From an uncultured Bacteroidota bacterium (lineage in GTDB: Bacteria > Bacteroidota > Bacteroidia > Chitinophagales > Saprospiraceae): DNA of 13,556 nucleotides. The notes under the pieces were generated by a model. It was not told the origin of the DNA, made no database searches, and saw only the letters and a program-made list of their open reading frames with translations. This document shows, piece after piece, positions 6,301 to 13,433 of the stretch; position 1 is the first letter of the stretch, and each line of letters opens with the position of its first letter. The stretch is from positions 1 through 13,556 of the forward strand of contig CALEYM010000149.1 in the NCBI GenBank assembly GCA_937926185.1, given 5' to 3'. The translations under genes and the position numbers were made by a program.

Positions 6301-9271
6301 ACGCATTGGGGTATTGCACTACCAGGTTGGTGGTAGCAGAAGCATTGTTGGCATAATTGCAAAATGGCCCGAACGTCGATTCAATTTCCCAGAAAAAGCC
6401 CTCGTCGAGCGGTTTGTTGAAAAAGGGGCTCAGGTCGGGCCGGAAATAGTCATCCTGCAGGACAGGCGTCAGGATTTGTTCGCCGAACAGGATTTTGTTG
6501 TCCTGCAAGCGCAAATACTTCAGGCGGGTGTCGAGCAGAGGCACTCCCAGCGGCAAGCGTTGGGTGTAATCCAGTACCGCGGCCAGCGGGCGCACTTCGA
6601 AAGGGAACATATTGCCCCGCGCAATGCGCAGGGAAAAGTGGAAAGGAGAAAGCGGTTTGGCGTTTTCGCAGGGCAGGATGGCGTATTGCGGTTCGAGGAT
6701 GTCCTGGCGATAGCCGGAAAATTGCAGTAATTCCGGCGGCAGGCAAAACGGTTGTTTCCAGGCATAAACATAAGCGGGCGAACAGATCGCGCTGCGGAAA
6801 TTGACCAGGGGCGGTATGACGTCGGAAGGCGGCACGAAGTTTTTGGTGAGTTTGTAATCGGCTATAAAAATCAGGGTATCGCCGGCGTGCAGGGCTGTCG
6901 TGCCGGCGGGCAGGCATCCGGCCGGGGTCAATGTAAAATGGTGAAACATGGAAGCGACCTGGTCGCGGATGATGTAAGGGCGGATGTTGGGCTCGGCGAT
7001 GGTAAACAGGTGCAGGTCCGATTTTATGGCGGGCTTGGGTATGTCGCACTCATATTTTTGGCCCGTGGCGCCGATTTTCAGGATCATACGTCCGCCGATA
7101 TATTCCGTGGTATCGTAATTGGTAAAGCCCGTTTTAGTGGCGGACAACAAAAAGCTGTCGCCGTCGGCCACGCCAAAATCGCCGGCCCAGGATTCGTGGA
7201 ACTGGCGGTATTTCAGGATGTTGAGGGCGCCCTGCAGTACCGTTGCTTTCACTTCTGTACGCAGCGTATCGCAGGTAAGAAATCGGTCGCGGCGGATTTT
7301 GGACAGGGTAGGGGAGGCATTGCCGTCGGCCACGCGGTCGTCGTTGTCGTCGCGCAGGCCCAGGTTGAGCCGGTAAGCGTCGTATTCGACGGAAACAATA
7401 TCGGGAAAACCGCCTTCCCCTCCTGAACCGCCGCCACCGCCACCGCCGCATACATCGTCGACCGAGAGTATAAATTCATCGCAGGCCGACACGGCGCAAT
7501 CCGGGTGGGTATCGGGCAAGGGCAGGATGTGCGAGCGGACGTCCACCACCAATTCGCAGGCATTGCAGGCGGCTGCCGGAGGGAAAACGATATAGTCGGC
7601 CCCCCGCGGCGGCACGTTTGGCAAGGAAAAACAGGGCAAATCCGGCCCGCACACGTAGCGCAGGCAAAGTTTGCTGAAAACCGAATCCTGGTTGAAAGGC
7701 AGCGAAAACCGGAGCCGCACTGTGCTGAAACTATCCGGACTTACCGTATTTTCCACCGAAAGCGGCGTTTTGCCGCCCATCGACTGAAAACAACCGTCTT
7801 CCCAGTACAAACCTTTCGGCAAATAGAATTCCACCTGCAAAATACCGGTGTTTTGCAACAATAAACCCGACCTGATCCAATAATCGAGAGAATACACGGT
7901 GTTATTTTTCAGGCAATTGTCGAGATTGTAATACACTTTTGCCTGGGGAAGGGTATCCCGGATGTCGGCCGGGGCAAACTCAAAACCGCCGCTGAAAAAT
8001 TCTCCGTCGGGGCAAATTTTCGGATAAGTATAGGCCGCGCCGAAACGGGCGTAGGTAGACAGGCATTTAGCCTGACAGAAGTAAGTGTGAAATCGCAGGC
8101 GCAGGGAATCGCCCGGCGGGATAGCCGGCGTTTGCAGGCTGATAAAGCGGTAAAAACCGTTTGTATTGCATGCCGGCAAGGGCTGCTGAATACCGCCCGT
8201 CGGAATATGCGGCGTCCAGCCGGCGCCCGTATTCACTTCGAAGGAGTGGTAGCTCATGCCCAGCAAGAGCGAATCGAGCGCCCGGAAACTGAGTTCGACA
8301 TATTCTGCCGGGGCCTGGCCTTTATTGACGATAAGCAGTTCCTGCACGGCGGGCCATTCGCCGCAAAGGTTTTGGGGTGGCGCGTAAATGGGGTAAAATT
8401 CCAGGTTTGGATTCAGGGTGGTTGGTTTGATGTTAACGGCGGCTAATATGGAGTCGGCCTGGCATAAGTTGCCGTCACAACCCCAGGATACCAGAATATT
8501 GGAGGGATTGAGTATTGGCCCGCAATCCCGGATCGTGATTTTTTCGGTCAGGATCACTTCTTCGCCGAATTCGAACAGCGCGTCGCCGTCGCCGAAGGCG
8601 GTGAAAAAACTGCCCGGCACATCGGCTTCGAAAGTGCTGTCGGTAGGATTTGTCCCTGCCACGCCATTCAGGTCAACGGTAATGCCCGGTTTGTATTCGT
8701 CGCTGAAGCGCAGTGCCGGAATAGCGCCTTGCCGGCTGTTGCGCAGCCTGATCGCGCGGGTCAGGGTTTGCCCTTTCATGCCGTTGAGTACCGGCGGATT
8801 TACCTCCGTTATCAACAACAGGCCCGTTTCCACGGTGTATATCTGTGTGGTAGCTTCCTGGCTGCCGCCGTTGTATTGGACGGTGACAACGTTGGTGAAT
8901 ATCTTTCCCGAATTGATCGCGGCAATGGCGGCACAGCTTGCTTTCAGGGTGATGGCAAAAGTTTGTGCGCCGCCGCCGGGCAAATCCGCCAGGCCGAATA
9001 CCGGCGCCCCGGGGTCGGCGATATTGTTTTCCGCGGCGTTGATGACTGAACCCGTTTGATATTCGATGCCAGCGGGCAAATTTACCCGCGCGTTCAGCCC
9101 CGTGACAGGAGCCGCCTGGTTGTTTTTTATCGTCACAGAAAATGATGCCGTACCGCAAACGGTCAGGCCGGCGGGGTTTTGAAAGGTGATGCTCAGGGTT
9201 TGGGAGCGGAGGGCGGCGCCCGGCGTAAACACGCAAAGGAGCAGGGCAAGGCAGGGCAGATGTTTGGGCAT
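3347..9271 (-). CDS. Giant modular secreted surface protein with gliding-motility/T9SS type B C-terminal domain
   Basis: This 1974-residue protein has a signal peptide (about 1-24, ending LRSQ). DUF11-like β-sandwich modules follow, the clearest at about 25-112 and 1300-1395; each has a leading Cys, an LPxGI/LPPG turn and a following YxxGS. A Gly-rich run (609-621) divides the protein. Near the C-terminus are two Ig/PKD-like units with GGLxCxxC (1579-1586, 1838-1844) and two GCDS units (1739-1742, 1789-1792). The last about 88 residues (PNAFTPDGDGNND, then YNRWGQRIY and GWDG) form a CHU_C-type domain, which directs T9SS type B export and surface attachment. Asp-rich loops may bind calcium. 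By my count there are about sixty Cys, consistent with disulfide-bonded extracellular modules. Such proteins are usually adhesins or surface scaffolds; no enzymatic domain is recognised. On the minus strand 37-44 bases upstream, TACTTTTC (9308-9315) is a one-mismatch -7 element with no clear -33 partner. Confidence 0.9.
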   Translation of the reverse strand: MPKHLPCLALLLCVFTPGAALRSQTLSITFQNPAGLTVCGTASFSVTIKNNQAAPVTGLNARVNLPAGIEYQTGSVINAAENNIADPGAPVFGLADLPGGGAQTFAITLKASCAAIAAINSGKIFTNVVTVQYNGGSQEATTQIYTVETGLLLITEVNPPVLNGMKGQTLTRAIRLRNSRQGAIPALRFSDEYKPGITVDLNGVAGTNPTDSTFEADVPGSFFTAFGDGDALFEFGEEVILTEKITIRDCGPILNPSNILVSWGCDGNLCQADSILAAVNIKPTTLNPNLEFYPIYAPPQNLCGEWPAVQELLIVNKGQAPAEYVELSFRALDSLLLGMSYHSFEVNTGAGWTPHIPTGGIQQPLPACNTNGFYRFISLQTPAIPPGDSLRLRFHTYFCQAKCLSTYARFGAAYTYPKICPDGEFFSGGFEFAPADIRDTLPQAKVYYNLDNCLKNNTVYSLDYWIRSGLLLQNTGILQVEFYLPKGLYWEDGCFQSMGGKTPLSVENTVSPDSFSTVRLRFSLPFNQDSVFSKLCLRYVCGPDLPCFSLPNVPPRGADYIVFPPAAACNACELVVDVRSHILPLPDTHPDCAVSACDEFILSVDDVCGGGGGGGSGGEGGFPDIVSVEYDAYRLNLGLRDDNDDRVADGNASPTLSKIRRDRFLTCDTLRTEVKATVLQGALNILKYRQFHESWAGDFGVADGDSFLLSATKTGFTNYDTTEYIGGRMILKIGATGQKYECDIPKPAIKSDLHLFTIAEPNIRPYIIRDQVASMFHHFTLTPAGCLPAGTTALHAGDTLIFIADYKLTKNFVPPSDVIPPLVNFRSAICSPAYVYAWKQPFCLPPELLQFSGYRQDILEPQYAILPCENAKPLSPFHFSLRIARGNMFPFEVRPLAAVLDYTQRLPLGVPLLDTRLKYLRLQDNKILFGEQILTPVLQDDYFRPDLSPFFNKPLDEGFFWEIESTFGPFCNYANNASATTNLVVQYPNACFHWPPVSNYSFPNFNGYQNGSPRLRLEPPALAVDLQLNLVVLNLSLSNYGNYPAQNTWLSIDDKGALENPQLQYMPSGQTVPRLGGLWQVGVWPSGDAGKEYLQLIARNRSCGPEKLKIFYGWDCSPVTNPAGDMCGIYDTLIELRPQRPELELVVENEPSPVPMCAPSDWFEFLVYNANTGYAYGLTPSVKLPPGLRMVAGSSRLAYPDGALFLPLPDPLLLPGNVYQWDPQAASQVLAQVGLAGFDKEPFNAFRIRFRVEALCGAVSNAQIVYQAEGRLPCGIASNTLRKPGDPVLIGDLEPTYGVSAQLDFSNPPGNIACGGATSLTVTLSGNAAPSPGDSIYILLPPGISYVAGSYQPVSNAPADPPDLGGKTLRWAMPSDLGPGATLRFRFSIRYDSAAGCADQAIVLQTREQAQAFCPSTGKNCDVFVATGETILPLNLQNPELILKNFEPVWQNNQMKFNALLENAGAGTVINPVVEFYLDQNQNGQADAGDLLLTTIQTNQILAPGGSAGLFGQLNITSADLCRLLAFVPAAQNCACSDQTIPLGGNAFTTTAIGICEILPVKTGVDSTAGHTYAWLTPGGLNCLNCAQAVFTPGAGMLPGTVTTLILEENTGSCIIEHRFNIRLGGQIGLETPGQTLCRGETARLEATPGGTYQWSGPGIADPTTSVQFVQPQATATYSVTVTFTGGCTGVGTALVTVLESDSIDLGIMNTCAGKPVQIFGTLTEEPGLYTQTLPKSNGCDSVLFVRLHVTPSLSTENRPLCPGDTTLVFDSLFTKPGNLCRDFVSPSGCDSTHCVFVKAAPAPQLPVPDTVILETGQEIQLKAKEGFALYEWSPAGGLSCSDCPDPIVHPDSSSTYRLTVTDDNGCTATVGYRVLLFPPCDPQRLLVPNAFTPDGDGNNDVFKVVPYEGFEQILSLQIYNRWGQRIYLGAGPKAGWDGTADGKPAPTDVYVWILEADCGGVAGRLVGDVTLLR

Positions 9272-9485
9272 GGAGGTTACTTGTTTTTATGATTGGTATA
9301 ACGGGCTGAAAAGTAAGGATAATGTTGAGGCCATTTATCATAAAAACATTCGTATCTGGCTATATTGGAAACAACTTACTTTTTTTCTACCTCCGCGGCC
9401 CTTGATTTGGATGAAAAGATTGACAAATTGTTGGAACGCCTGAAAAAACACAAGTACGCATGTCCCAAGGCTTCCTCCTGCCACT
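9272..9485. other. 214-base intergenic region between two minus-strand genes
   Basis: This holds the 5' region of the giant surface-protein gene and the 3' end of mnmD. I see no hairpin plus T-run for an mnmD terminator and no RNA gene. A plus-strand frame from 9365 encodes an amphipathic stretch (DLDEKIDKLLERLKKHK), but it begins at TTG, has no in-frame ATG there, and runs on across the mnmD 3' end, so I do not call it a gene. Confidence 0.5.
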
Positions 9486-10148
9486 TCATTTCGCTCCTCG
9501 CGTCATCTCCCGTTTCCCCGGCGGCCCCTGCAGCCGCTCCACTTCGAATCCAACCTTTTTTAGCGTACGTTTCACATCGCCCTTGGCGCAATAGGTGACC
9601 AGTACGCCTTCCGGGTTCAGGGCCGCGTACAAGCGGGCAAAGATCGTTTCCGTCCAGAGTTCCGGCTGGGCTTGCGGGGCGAAAGCATCGAAATAGATCA
9701 GGTCGAAAGCATTTTCACCGGGATGAAAGTCTTCCAGGCGCGCGCGGTGTTTGGTAAAAGTGAATTGATCGGAAAGGCGGTGGGGTTTTTCCCAGGCGCC
9801 GCGGTGGAGCCTCAGGAAATCGGCATGGCGTTCGGGCGCCCGGAGTTGGGCGGCAAAATTGAAAACGGCCGCTTCTTTCAGAGCCAGCGGATACGCTTCA
9901 ACGGCGACATAGCGGACGCGCAGGTTGCGTTTTTCCGCTTCCAGCCAGGTCATAAAGGCATTCAGTCCGGTACCAAGCCCGATTTCAAGCAAGTCAATTT
10001 CCCGTTGCACCGCGGCTTTATAGCGTAGCCCGGCGTCGATGAACACGTGCGCCGATTCGGTAACGGCGCCGTATTTCGAGTGATAGGTGACGCCGTAACG
10101 CTCGGAGTACAAGGAGTGAGAACCGTCGTCGGTGGTGATGAGTGCCAT
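9486..10148 (-). CDS. mnmD: tRNA (5-methylaminomethyl-2-thiouridine)(34)-methyltransferase MnmD
   Basis: This 220-residue protein would be the SAM-dependent enzyme that methylates 5-aminomethyl-(2-thio)uridine at the wobble position of certain tRNAs, the last step of mnm5(s2)U synthesis. It matches the N-terminal domain of E. coli MnmC; here it stands alone, without the FAD oxidase half, as in other bacteria with monofunctional MnmD. Visible motifs are TTDDGSHSLY and YHSKYGA near the N-terminus (5-27), the SAM-binding loop LEIGLGTG (54-61), the family signature FDAFAP (153-158) followed by PELW, and GPPGKREM (208-215) near the end. The frame opens further upstream at a TTG (10175), but that codon falls inside a promoter -7 element, and family members begin just before this DDGSHSLY stretch, so I use the ATG at 10146-10148. 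It is divergent from the M1 peptidase gene. Confidence 0.92.
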   Translation of the reverse strand: MALITTDDGSHSLYSERYGVTYHSKYGAVTESAHVFIDAGLRYKAAVQREIDLLEIGLGTGLNAFMTWLEAEKRNLRVRYVAVEAYPLALKEAAVFNFAAQLRAPERHADFLRLHRGAWEKPHRLSDQFTFTKHRARLEDFHPGENAFDLIYFDAFAPQAQPELWTETIFARLYAALNPEGVLVTYCAKGDVKRTLKKVGFEVERLQGPPGKREMTRGAK

Positions 10149-10172
10149 TGGCGCGATGTGGTGCTTGCTGCG

Positions 10173-10180
10173 CAAATATA
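10173..10180 (-). promoter_or_regulatory. -7 promoter element for mnmD
   Basis: Read on the minus strand this is TATATTTG, an exact match to the Bacteroidota -7 consensus TAnnTTTG. It lies 25 bases upstream of the mnmD ATG, giving a 5' leader of about 18-20 bases. No TTTG or TTG is found about 20 bases further upstream, so the -33 half is weak or absent. Confidence 0.55.
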
Positions 10181-10311
10181 TCTTTTTTCACGGAGGTATG
10201 GCGACCGGCCGTCTTCGGCGGCACTGAAATTATACCTGGCAGAAAGTAGTATTCAAAAAATAACCTGTCAATTCCCCTGCGAATGCATAAATGAATGAAA
10301 TTCCAGACCTT

Positions 10312-10338
10312 GGCCAAACTTTTAACCGCAGTTTGCCA
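10312..10338 (+). other. Imperfect inverted repeat near the M1 peptidase start
   Basis: CAAACT (10315-10320) and AGTTTG (10330-10335) are exact inverted arms with a 9-base spacer; a bulged GGC/CC pair could extend the stem. It lies between the two candidate starts of the peptidase gene (10295 and 10352). If the later start is right, it is in the mRNA leader. I see no consensus promoter on the plus strand of the divergent region. The repeat is short and could be chance. Confidence 0.25.
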
Positions 10339-10351
10339 AATTGCTGCATCC

Positions 10352-12358
10352 ATGATGTACCGCCATTTATACATTTTCTGCCTGTTGTATTTGCCGGTGG
10401 CGCAAAAAAGCCATGCCCAATGCAACCCCTTTTCCCCCCATCCCCTCAGCCCTCGCCCGGCCAATTACACGATCCGCGTCGCACTCGACGACCGTGCTAA
10501 AACCATCGACGCCACGCAAACCGTCCGGTTTACGAATCACTCGCCGGCGCCTATTCAGGAACTGCGGTTTTACCTGTATTTAAATGCTTTTAAAAATACG
10601 GAATCCACGTTTTTAAAAGGAACGACCAAACTGTTCGGCCAGGATTTCACCAGGCGCGGCCCGGACGAATGGGGTTGGGTCAACGTGGATAAACTGGAAC
10701 GTGAAACGGACGGTGCGAAAACCGATTTGTCCGCCGGTATGCATTACGTCCAACCCGACGATGGCAACCCCGCCGACCAAAGCGTGCTGGCCGTGCCGCT
10801 CGACAATCCGCTCCTGCCCGGCCAAACCGCCGTGCTGCACCTGAAATGGCGCGCCAAAATGCCCAAAACGATCGCCCGCGCCGGTTACAGCCGAGATTTT
10901 TACCTGTTTTGCCACTGGTTCCCGCAGTTGGGCGTTTGGGAACAAAATGCCGGGGGCGGGTGGGACTGGAACTGCCACCAGTTTATGCGCCGAACGGAGT
11001 TTTATGCCGATTTCGGCGTGTATGACGTATTTATTACAACGGATAAAAAATTTGTCCTGGGCGCCTCGGGCTGCCTGGTGAGCGAAAAGCATAATGGAAA
11101 CGGTACCCTCACCCGGCATTATCACGCGGAAGACGTGATCGATTTTGCCTGGTCGGTGTATTCGCGATTCCGGGTGATCGAAGACCGCTGGCGCGACGTG
11201 TACATTCGCTTGTTGTTGCCGCCGGAGCACGCCGCCATGGGGCCGCGGTACCTCGGCATCCTGCAATTCGCTTTTGAATACATGGATCGCCACGTCGGCA
11301 AATACCCCTATCCGTCCCTGACCGTGGTGGACCCGCCCTTTCACGGCCTGCGCTCCGGCCTGATGGAATACCCCACGCTGATCACCGTGGGCACGATGTA
11401 CGGCATGCCGGAAGGCGCGCGTACTTCAGAATCGCTTTTGGTGCACGAGTTCGTACACCAGTATTTTATGGGTATGCTGGCATCCAATGAAAAAGAAGAA
11501 CCCTGGCTCGACGAGGGCTTTGTGACGTATTTTGAAGACCGGATCATCGACGCGGCTTACGGCGACAAACATGCCCTGGTAGACCTGGCCGGCTACCGTT
11601 TCGATAATCGCGAACTGACCCGCCTGGAATATACCACCATGCGCAATCCCCGCGAAGGCGCCCCGGCCCGGCCGGGCTGGTTGTTTTCCGACCAGAACTA
11701 CAAACCCTTAGTATACAGTAAAACTGCCGCGGCCCTGCGTACGGTGCAATTGCTCGTCGGAGACGCAACCATGGACCGCATCCTGCAAAACTATTTCGAA
11801 CGCTGGAAATTCAAACATCCGCGCGGACGCGACTTTATGGCCGTTCTGCGCGAAGAATTAATGGCCGAACCCGATACGGCGTTTACAGGGCGCGTGTACG
11901 GCTTGTTTGAAACGGCTGTTTACGGCACGGCGGTGCTGGACTACGCGGTCACGCAAATTTCCAATGAAAGCCTGCCGGCTGCGCAAGGCGTGTTTGGCAA
12001 TAACGCCACGGGCCTGAGCTATCGCGACGGCAGCGGCCCGCAACCGCTGTTGTCGAAAGTGGAAGTGCAGCGCAAGGGTGACCTAGTATTCCCGGTAGAA
12101 CTCCTCGTAACCTTCGAAGACGGCAGCACCCAAACGTTGTACTGGCCGGGCGGGGAGGGCCGGCACGTGTTTGAGTTCAGCGGCCCGGCCAAAGTCATTT
12201 CCGCGCAAATCGACCCTCAATATAAAATCGCGCTCGACACTGACCTCAACAACAACAGCCTCACGCTGCAGCCCGGCACCGCCCCGCTTTGGAAATACGC
12301 GGCCAAAGCGGTGTTTTGGATCCAGAATTTATTACAAACGGTCAGCCTCCTGGTGTAA
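10352..12358 (+). CDS. Secreted M1-family zinc metallopeptidase (aminopeptidase N-like)
   Basis: This protein of about 668 residues is predicted to remove N-terminal residues from peptides outside the cytoplasm. The gluzincin zinc site is complete: HEFVH (365-369) followed after 18 residues by the third ligand E388 in WLDEGFVTYFED. Y455 in LVYSK is a candidate for the catalytic tyrosine. The exopeptidase GAMEN-type motif appears as GLMEYP (336-341). An N-terminal β domain (about 37-200) precedes the catalytic domain, and the protein ends in a hydrophobic tail (WIQNLLQTVSLLV). The frame opens at ATG 10295, but starting at 10352 (or 10355) gives a standard signal peptide: MYRH, a hydrophobic core YIFCLLYLPVA, and a cleavage site after HAQ (residue 23). 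The longer form would put 19 extra residues before it. The downstream membrane protein begins 15 bases after the stop, so the two are probably cotranscribed. Confidence 0.9.
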   Translation: MMYRHLYIFCLLYLPVAQKSHAQCNPFSPHPLSPRPANYTIRVALDDRAKTIDATQTVRFTNHSPAPIQELRFYLYLNAFKNTESTFLKGTTKLFGQDFTRRGPDEWGWVNVDKLERETDGAKTDLSAGMHYVQPDDGNPADQSVLAVPLDNPLLPGQTAVLHLKWRAKMPKTIARAGYSRDFYLFCHWFPQLGVWEQNAGGGWDWNCHQFMRRTEFYADFGVYDVFITTDKKFVLGASGCLVSEKHNGNGTLTRHYHAEDVIDFAWSVYSRFRVIEDRWRDVYIRLLLPPEHAAMGPRYLGILQFAFEYMDRHVGKYPYPSLTVVDPPFHGLRSGLMEYPTLITVGTMYGMPEGARTSESLLVHEFVHQYFMGMLASNEKEEPWLDEGFVTYFEDRIIDAAYGDKHALVDLAGYRFDNRELTRLEYTTMRNPREGAPARPGWLFSDQNYKPLVYSKTAAALRTVQLLVGDATMDRILQNYFERWKFKHPRGRDFMAVLREELMAEPDTAFTGRVYGLFETAVYGTAVLDYAVTQISNESLPAAQGVFGNNATGLSYRDGSGPQPLLSKVEVQRKGDLVFPVELLVTFEDGSTQTLYWPGGEGRHVFEFSGPAKVISAQIDPQYKIALDTDLNNNSLTLQPGTAPLWKYAAKAVFWIQNLLQTVSLLV

Positions 12359-12373
12359 ACGACAAATAATGCA

Positions 12374-13222
12374 ATGACGAATTTCCGCAATACCTTTTTT
12401 CGCGGTTTCACCACGGGCCTGCAGCAATGGCGCATTGTGCTTACCGTATATATCTTACAGTTATGCCTGGCTTTCACCGTGGGCATGCAGGTGTACGAAG
12501 TGCTGGAGGCTTCCATTGGCCGTTCGCTGGAGATCAATAAACTGCTCCGGCAATACGACCACACCGTGATCGCCGATTTTTTGAATGTGCATGGCGCGTC
12601 CATTACGCCGCTCATCGGTCAGTTGCGCTGGTTGCTGTTGGTGTGGTGGTTGTTTTCGGTTTTCGTCAATGGCGGTATGTTGTATTGCGCCGCATTTCCG
12701 GGGCAAGCCTCCTGGCGCGCGTTCTGGCAGGGCGGGTCGGCCTATTTTTTCCCTTTTTTAAAATTTGCCCTGTTTTTTCTGGCGCTGGCGCTGGCATGGA
12801 CGGTTGCAGTTTGGCTGCCGGTGGCCGCAAATATGGAATCCGCTTTGGAAAACCTGCCTTCCGAGCAATATGTGGCGTGGGGCGTGTCAGGCATAGCGGT
12901 CATTTGGCTCGCCGGATTGGCGGTGTTGCTCGTTTGGTCGGCGCTCAGCCGTTTGCAGTGCCTGCAACGGGGTACGCTATTTATGAATAGCCTGAAGCTT
13001 GGCGGGCGGTTGTTTTGGCATAAAAAGACAAAGATGCTGGGCTTGCTGGCCGGATTTGCGGGTTTACAATTGCTGATAACAGCGGGTTACTGGTTGCTGG
13101 AATCGTCCGGCGGCATGACTTCGCCCTTGTCGGTGCTTGTGTTTTTCGGGGCGCAACAACTGGTGGCGTTTGGCGGGATACTGATCCGGCAGATGTGGTA
13201 TGGGGGGATGGCGGTGGCTTGA
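12374..13222 (+). CDS. Six-helix integral membrane protein of unknown function
   Basis: This 282-residue protein has six likely transmembrane helices, at about 20-40, 86-107, 124-150, 168-190, 221-242 and 250-271. A polar loop between the first two (about 41-85) contains ASIGRSLEINKLL and YDHTVIADFL. A basic segment (RLFWHKKTK, 212-220) precedes helix 5 and would face the cytoplasm. I do not recognise a named family or any catalytic motif. Similar unannotated proteins with an N-terminal FxxGFxxxxxxWR element and a GRSL loop occur, as far as I recall, in other Bacteroidota, but I cannot confirm this here. It starts 15 bases after the peptidase stop on the same strand, so the two genes are probably translated from one mRNA and may share a function. 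The start is the only sensible ATG after the peptidase stop. Confidence 0.8.
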   Translation: MTNFRNTFFRGFTTGLQQWRIVLTVYILQLCLAFTVGMQVYEVLEASIGRSLEINKLLRQYDHTVIADFLNVHGASITPLIGQLRWLLLVWWLFSVFVNGGMLYCAAFPGQASWRAFWQGGSAYFFPFLKFALFFLALALAWTVAVWLPVAANMESALENLPSEQYVAWGVSGIAVIWLAGLAVLLVWSALSRLQCLQRGTLFMNSLKLGGRLFWHKKTKMLGLLAGFAGLQLLITAGYWLLESSGGMTSPLSVLVFFGAQQLVAFGGILIRQMWYGGMAVA

Positions 13223-13370
13223 ATGCCCGCGACTGCCATCTTTAATTTTTCCGGCGTTTGACGATAATTCGGCGCGCCGCCTTGCTGATAAGCCGCAATC
13301 AAACCTTCTTTGCCCGGTTCGCCATATTTTATTTTGCTAAAATGCCCGGATTGTCCAGCTGCCTGCCCAT
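13223..13370 (-). pseudogene. Possible decayed gene fragment (minus strand)
   Basis: This stretch reads like coding DNA on the minus strand in two frames. From an ATG at 13370 one frame gives MGRQLDNPGILAK and then stops (13329-13331). A second frame continues with KYGEPGKEGLIAAYQQGG and then APNYRQTPEKLK (about 13329-13240), using codons like those of neighbouring genes. A single-base frameshift would join them. The second frame has no upstream ATG; it is open only from a TTG near 13431 and then runs into the 3' end of the membrane protein gene. I do not recognise the peptide. It may be a remnant of a gene or insertion element, or chance. Confidence 0.22.
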
Positions 13371-13404
13371 TCCTCCTGCAAGCCTGGAAAAAAAATAGAA
13401 AAAA

Positions 13405-13433
13405 TTTTGATCTACCTGTTTGCAAAATCAAAA
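13405..13433. promoter_or_regulatory. 7-bp inverted repeat around the -33 element (possible operator)
   Basis: TTTTGAT (13405-13411) and ATCAAAA (13427-13433) are perfect inverted arms 15 bases apart, and they bracket the TTTG (13419-13422) of the promoter reading right. The position would suit a regulator binding site. The arms are AT-rich and short, so chance is a real alternative. Confidence 0.3.

Noticed and set aside
3809..7864. Many plus-strand frames inside the giant minus-strand gene
   Set aside because: They are shadows of a continuous 1974-codon frame with recognisable domains; none shows a motif of its own.
9365..9598. Small plus-strand frame with an amphipathic helix
   Set aside because: It begins at TTG with no ATG or clear promoter, and most of it is antisense to the mnmD 3' end.
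10018..10464. Minus-strand 148-codon frame across the mnmD/M1 divergent region
   Set aside because: It overlaps both well-supported genes and the mnmD promoter element, and its composition is unlike a protein family.
13270..13279. 10-base palindrome CGGCGCGCCG
   Set aside because: It is isolated, with no T-run or second copy and no clear relation to a promoter; expected by chance in GC-rich DNA.
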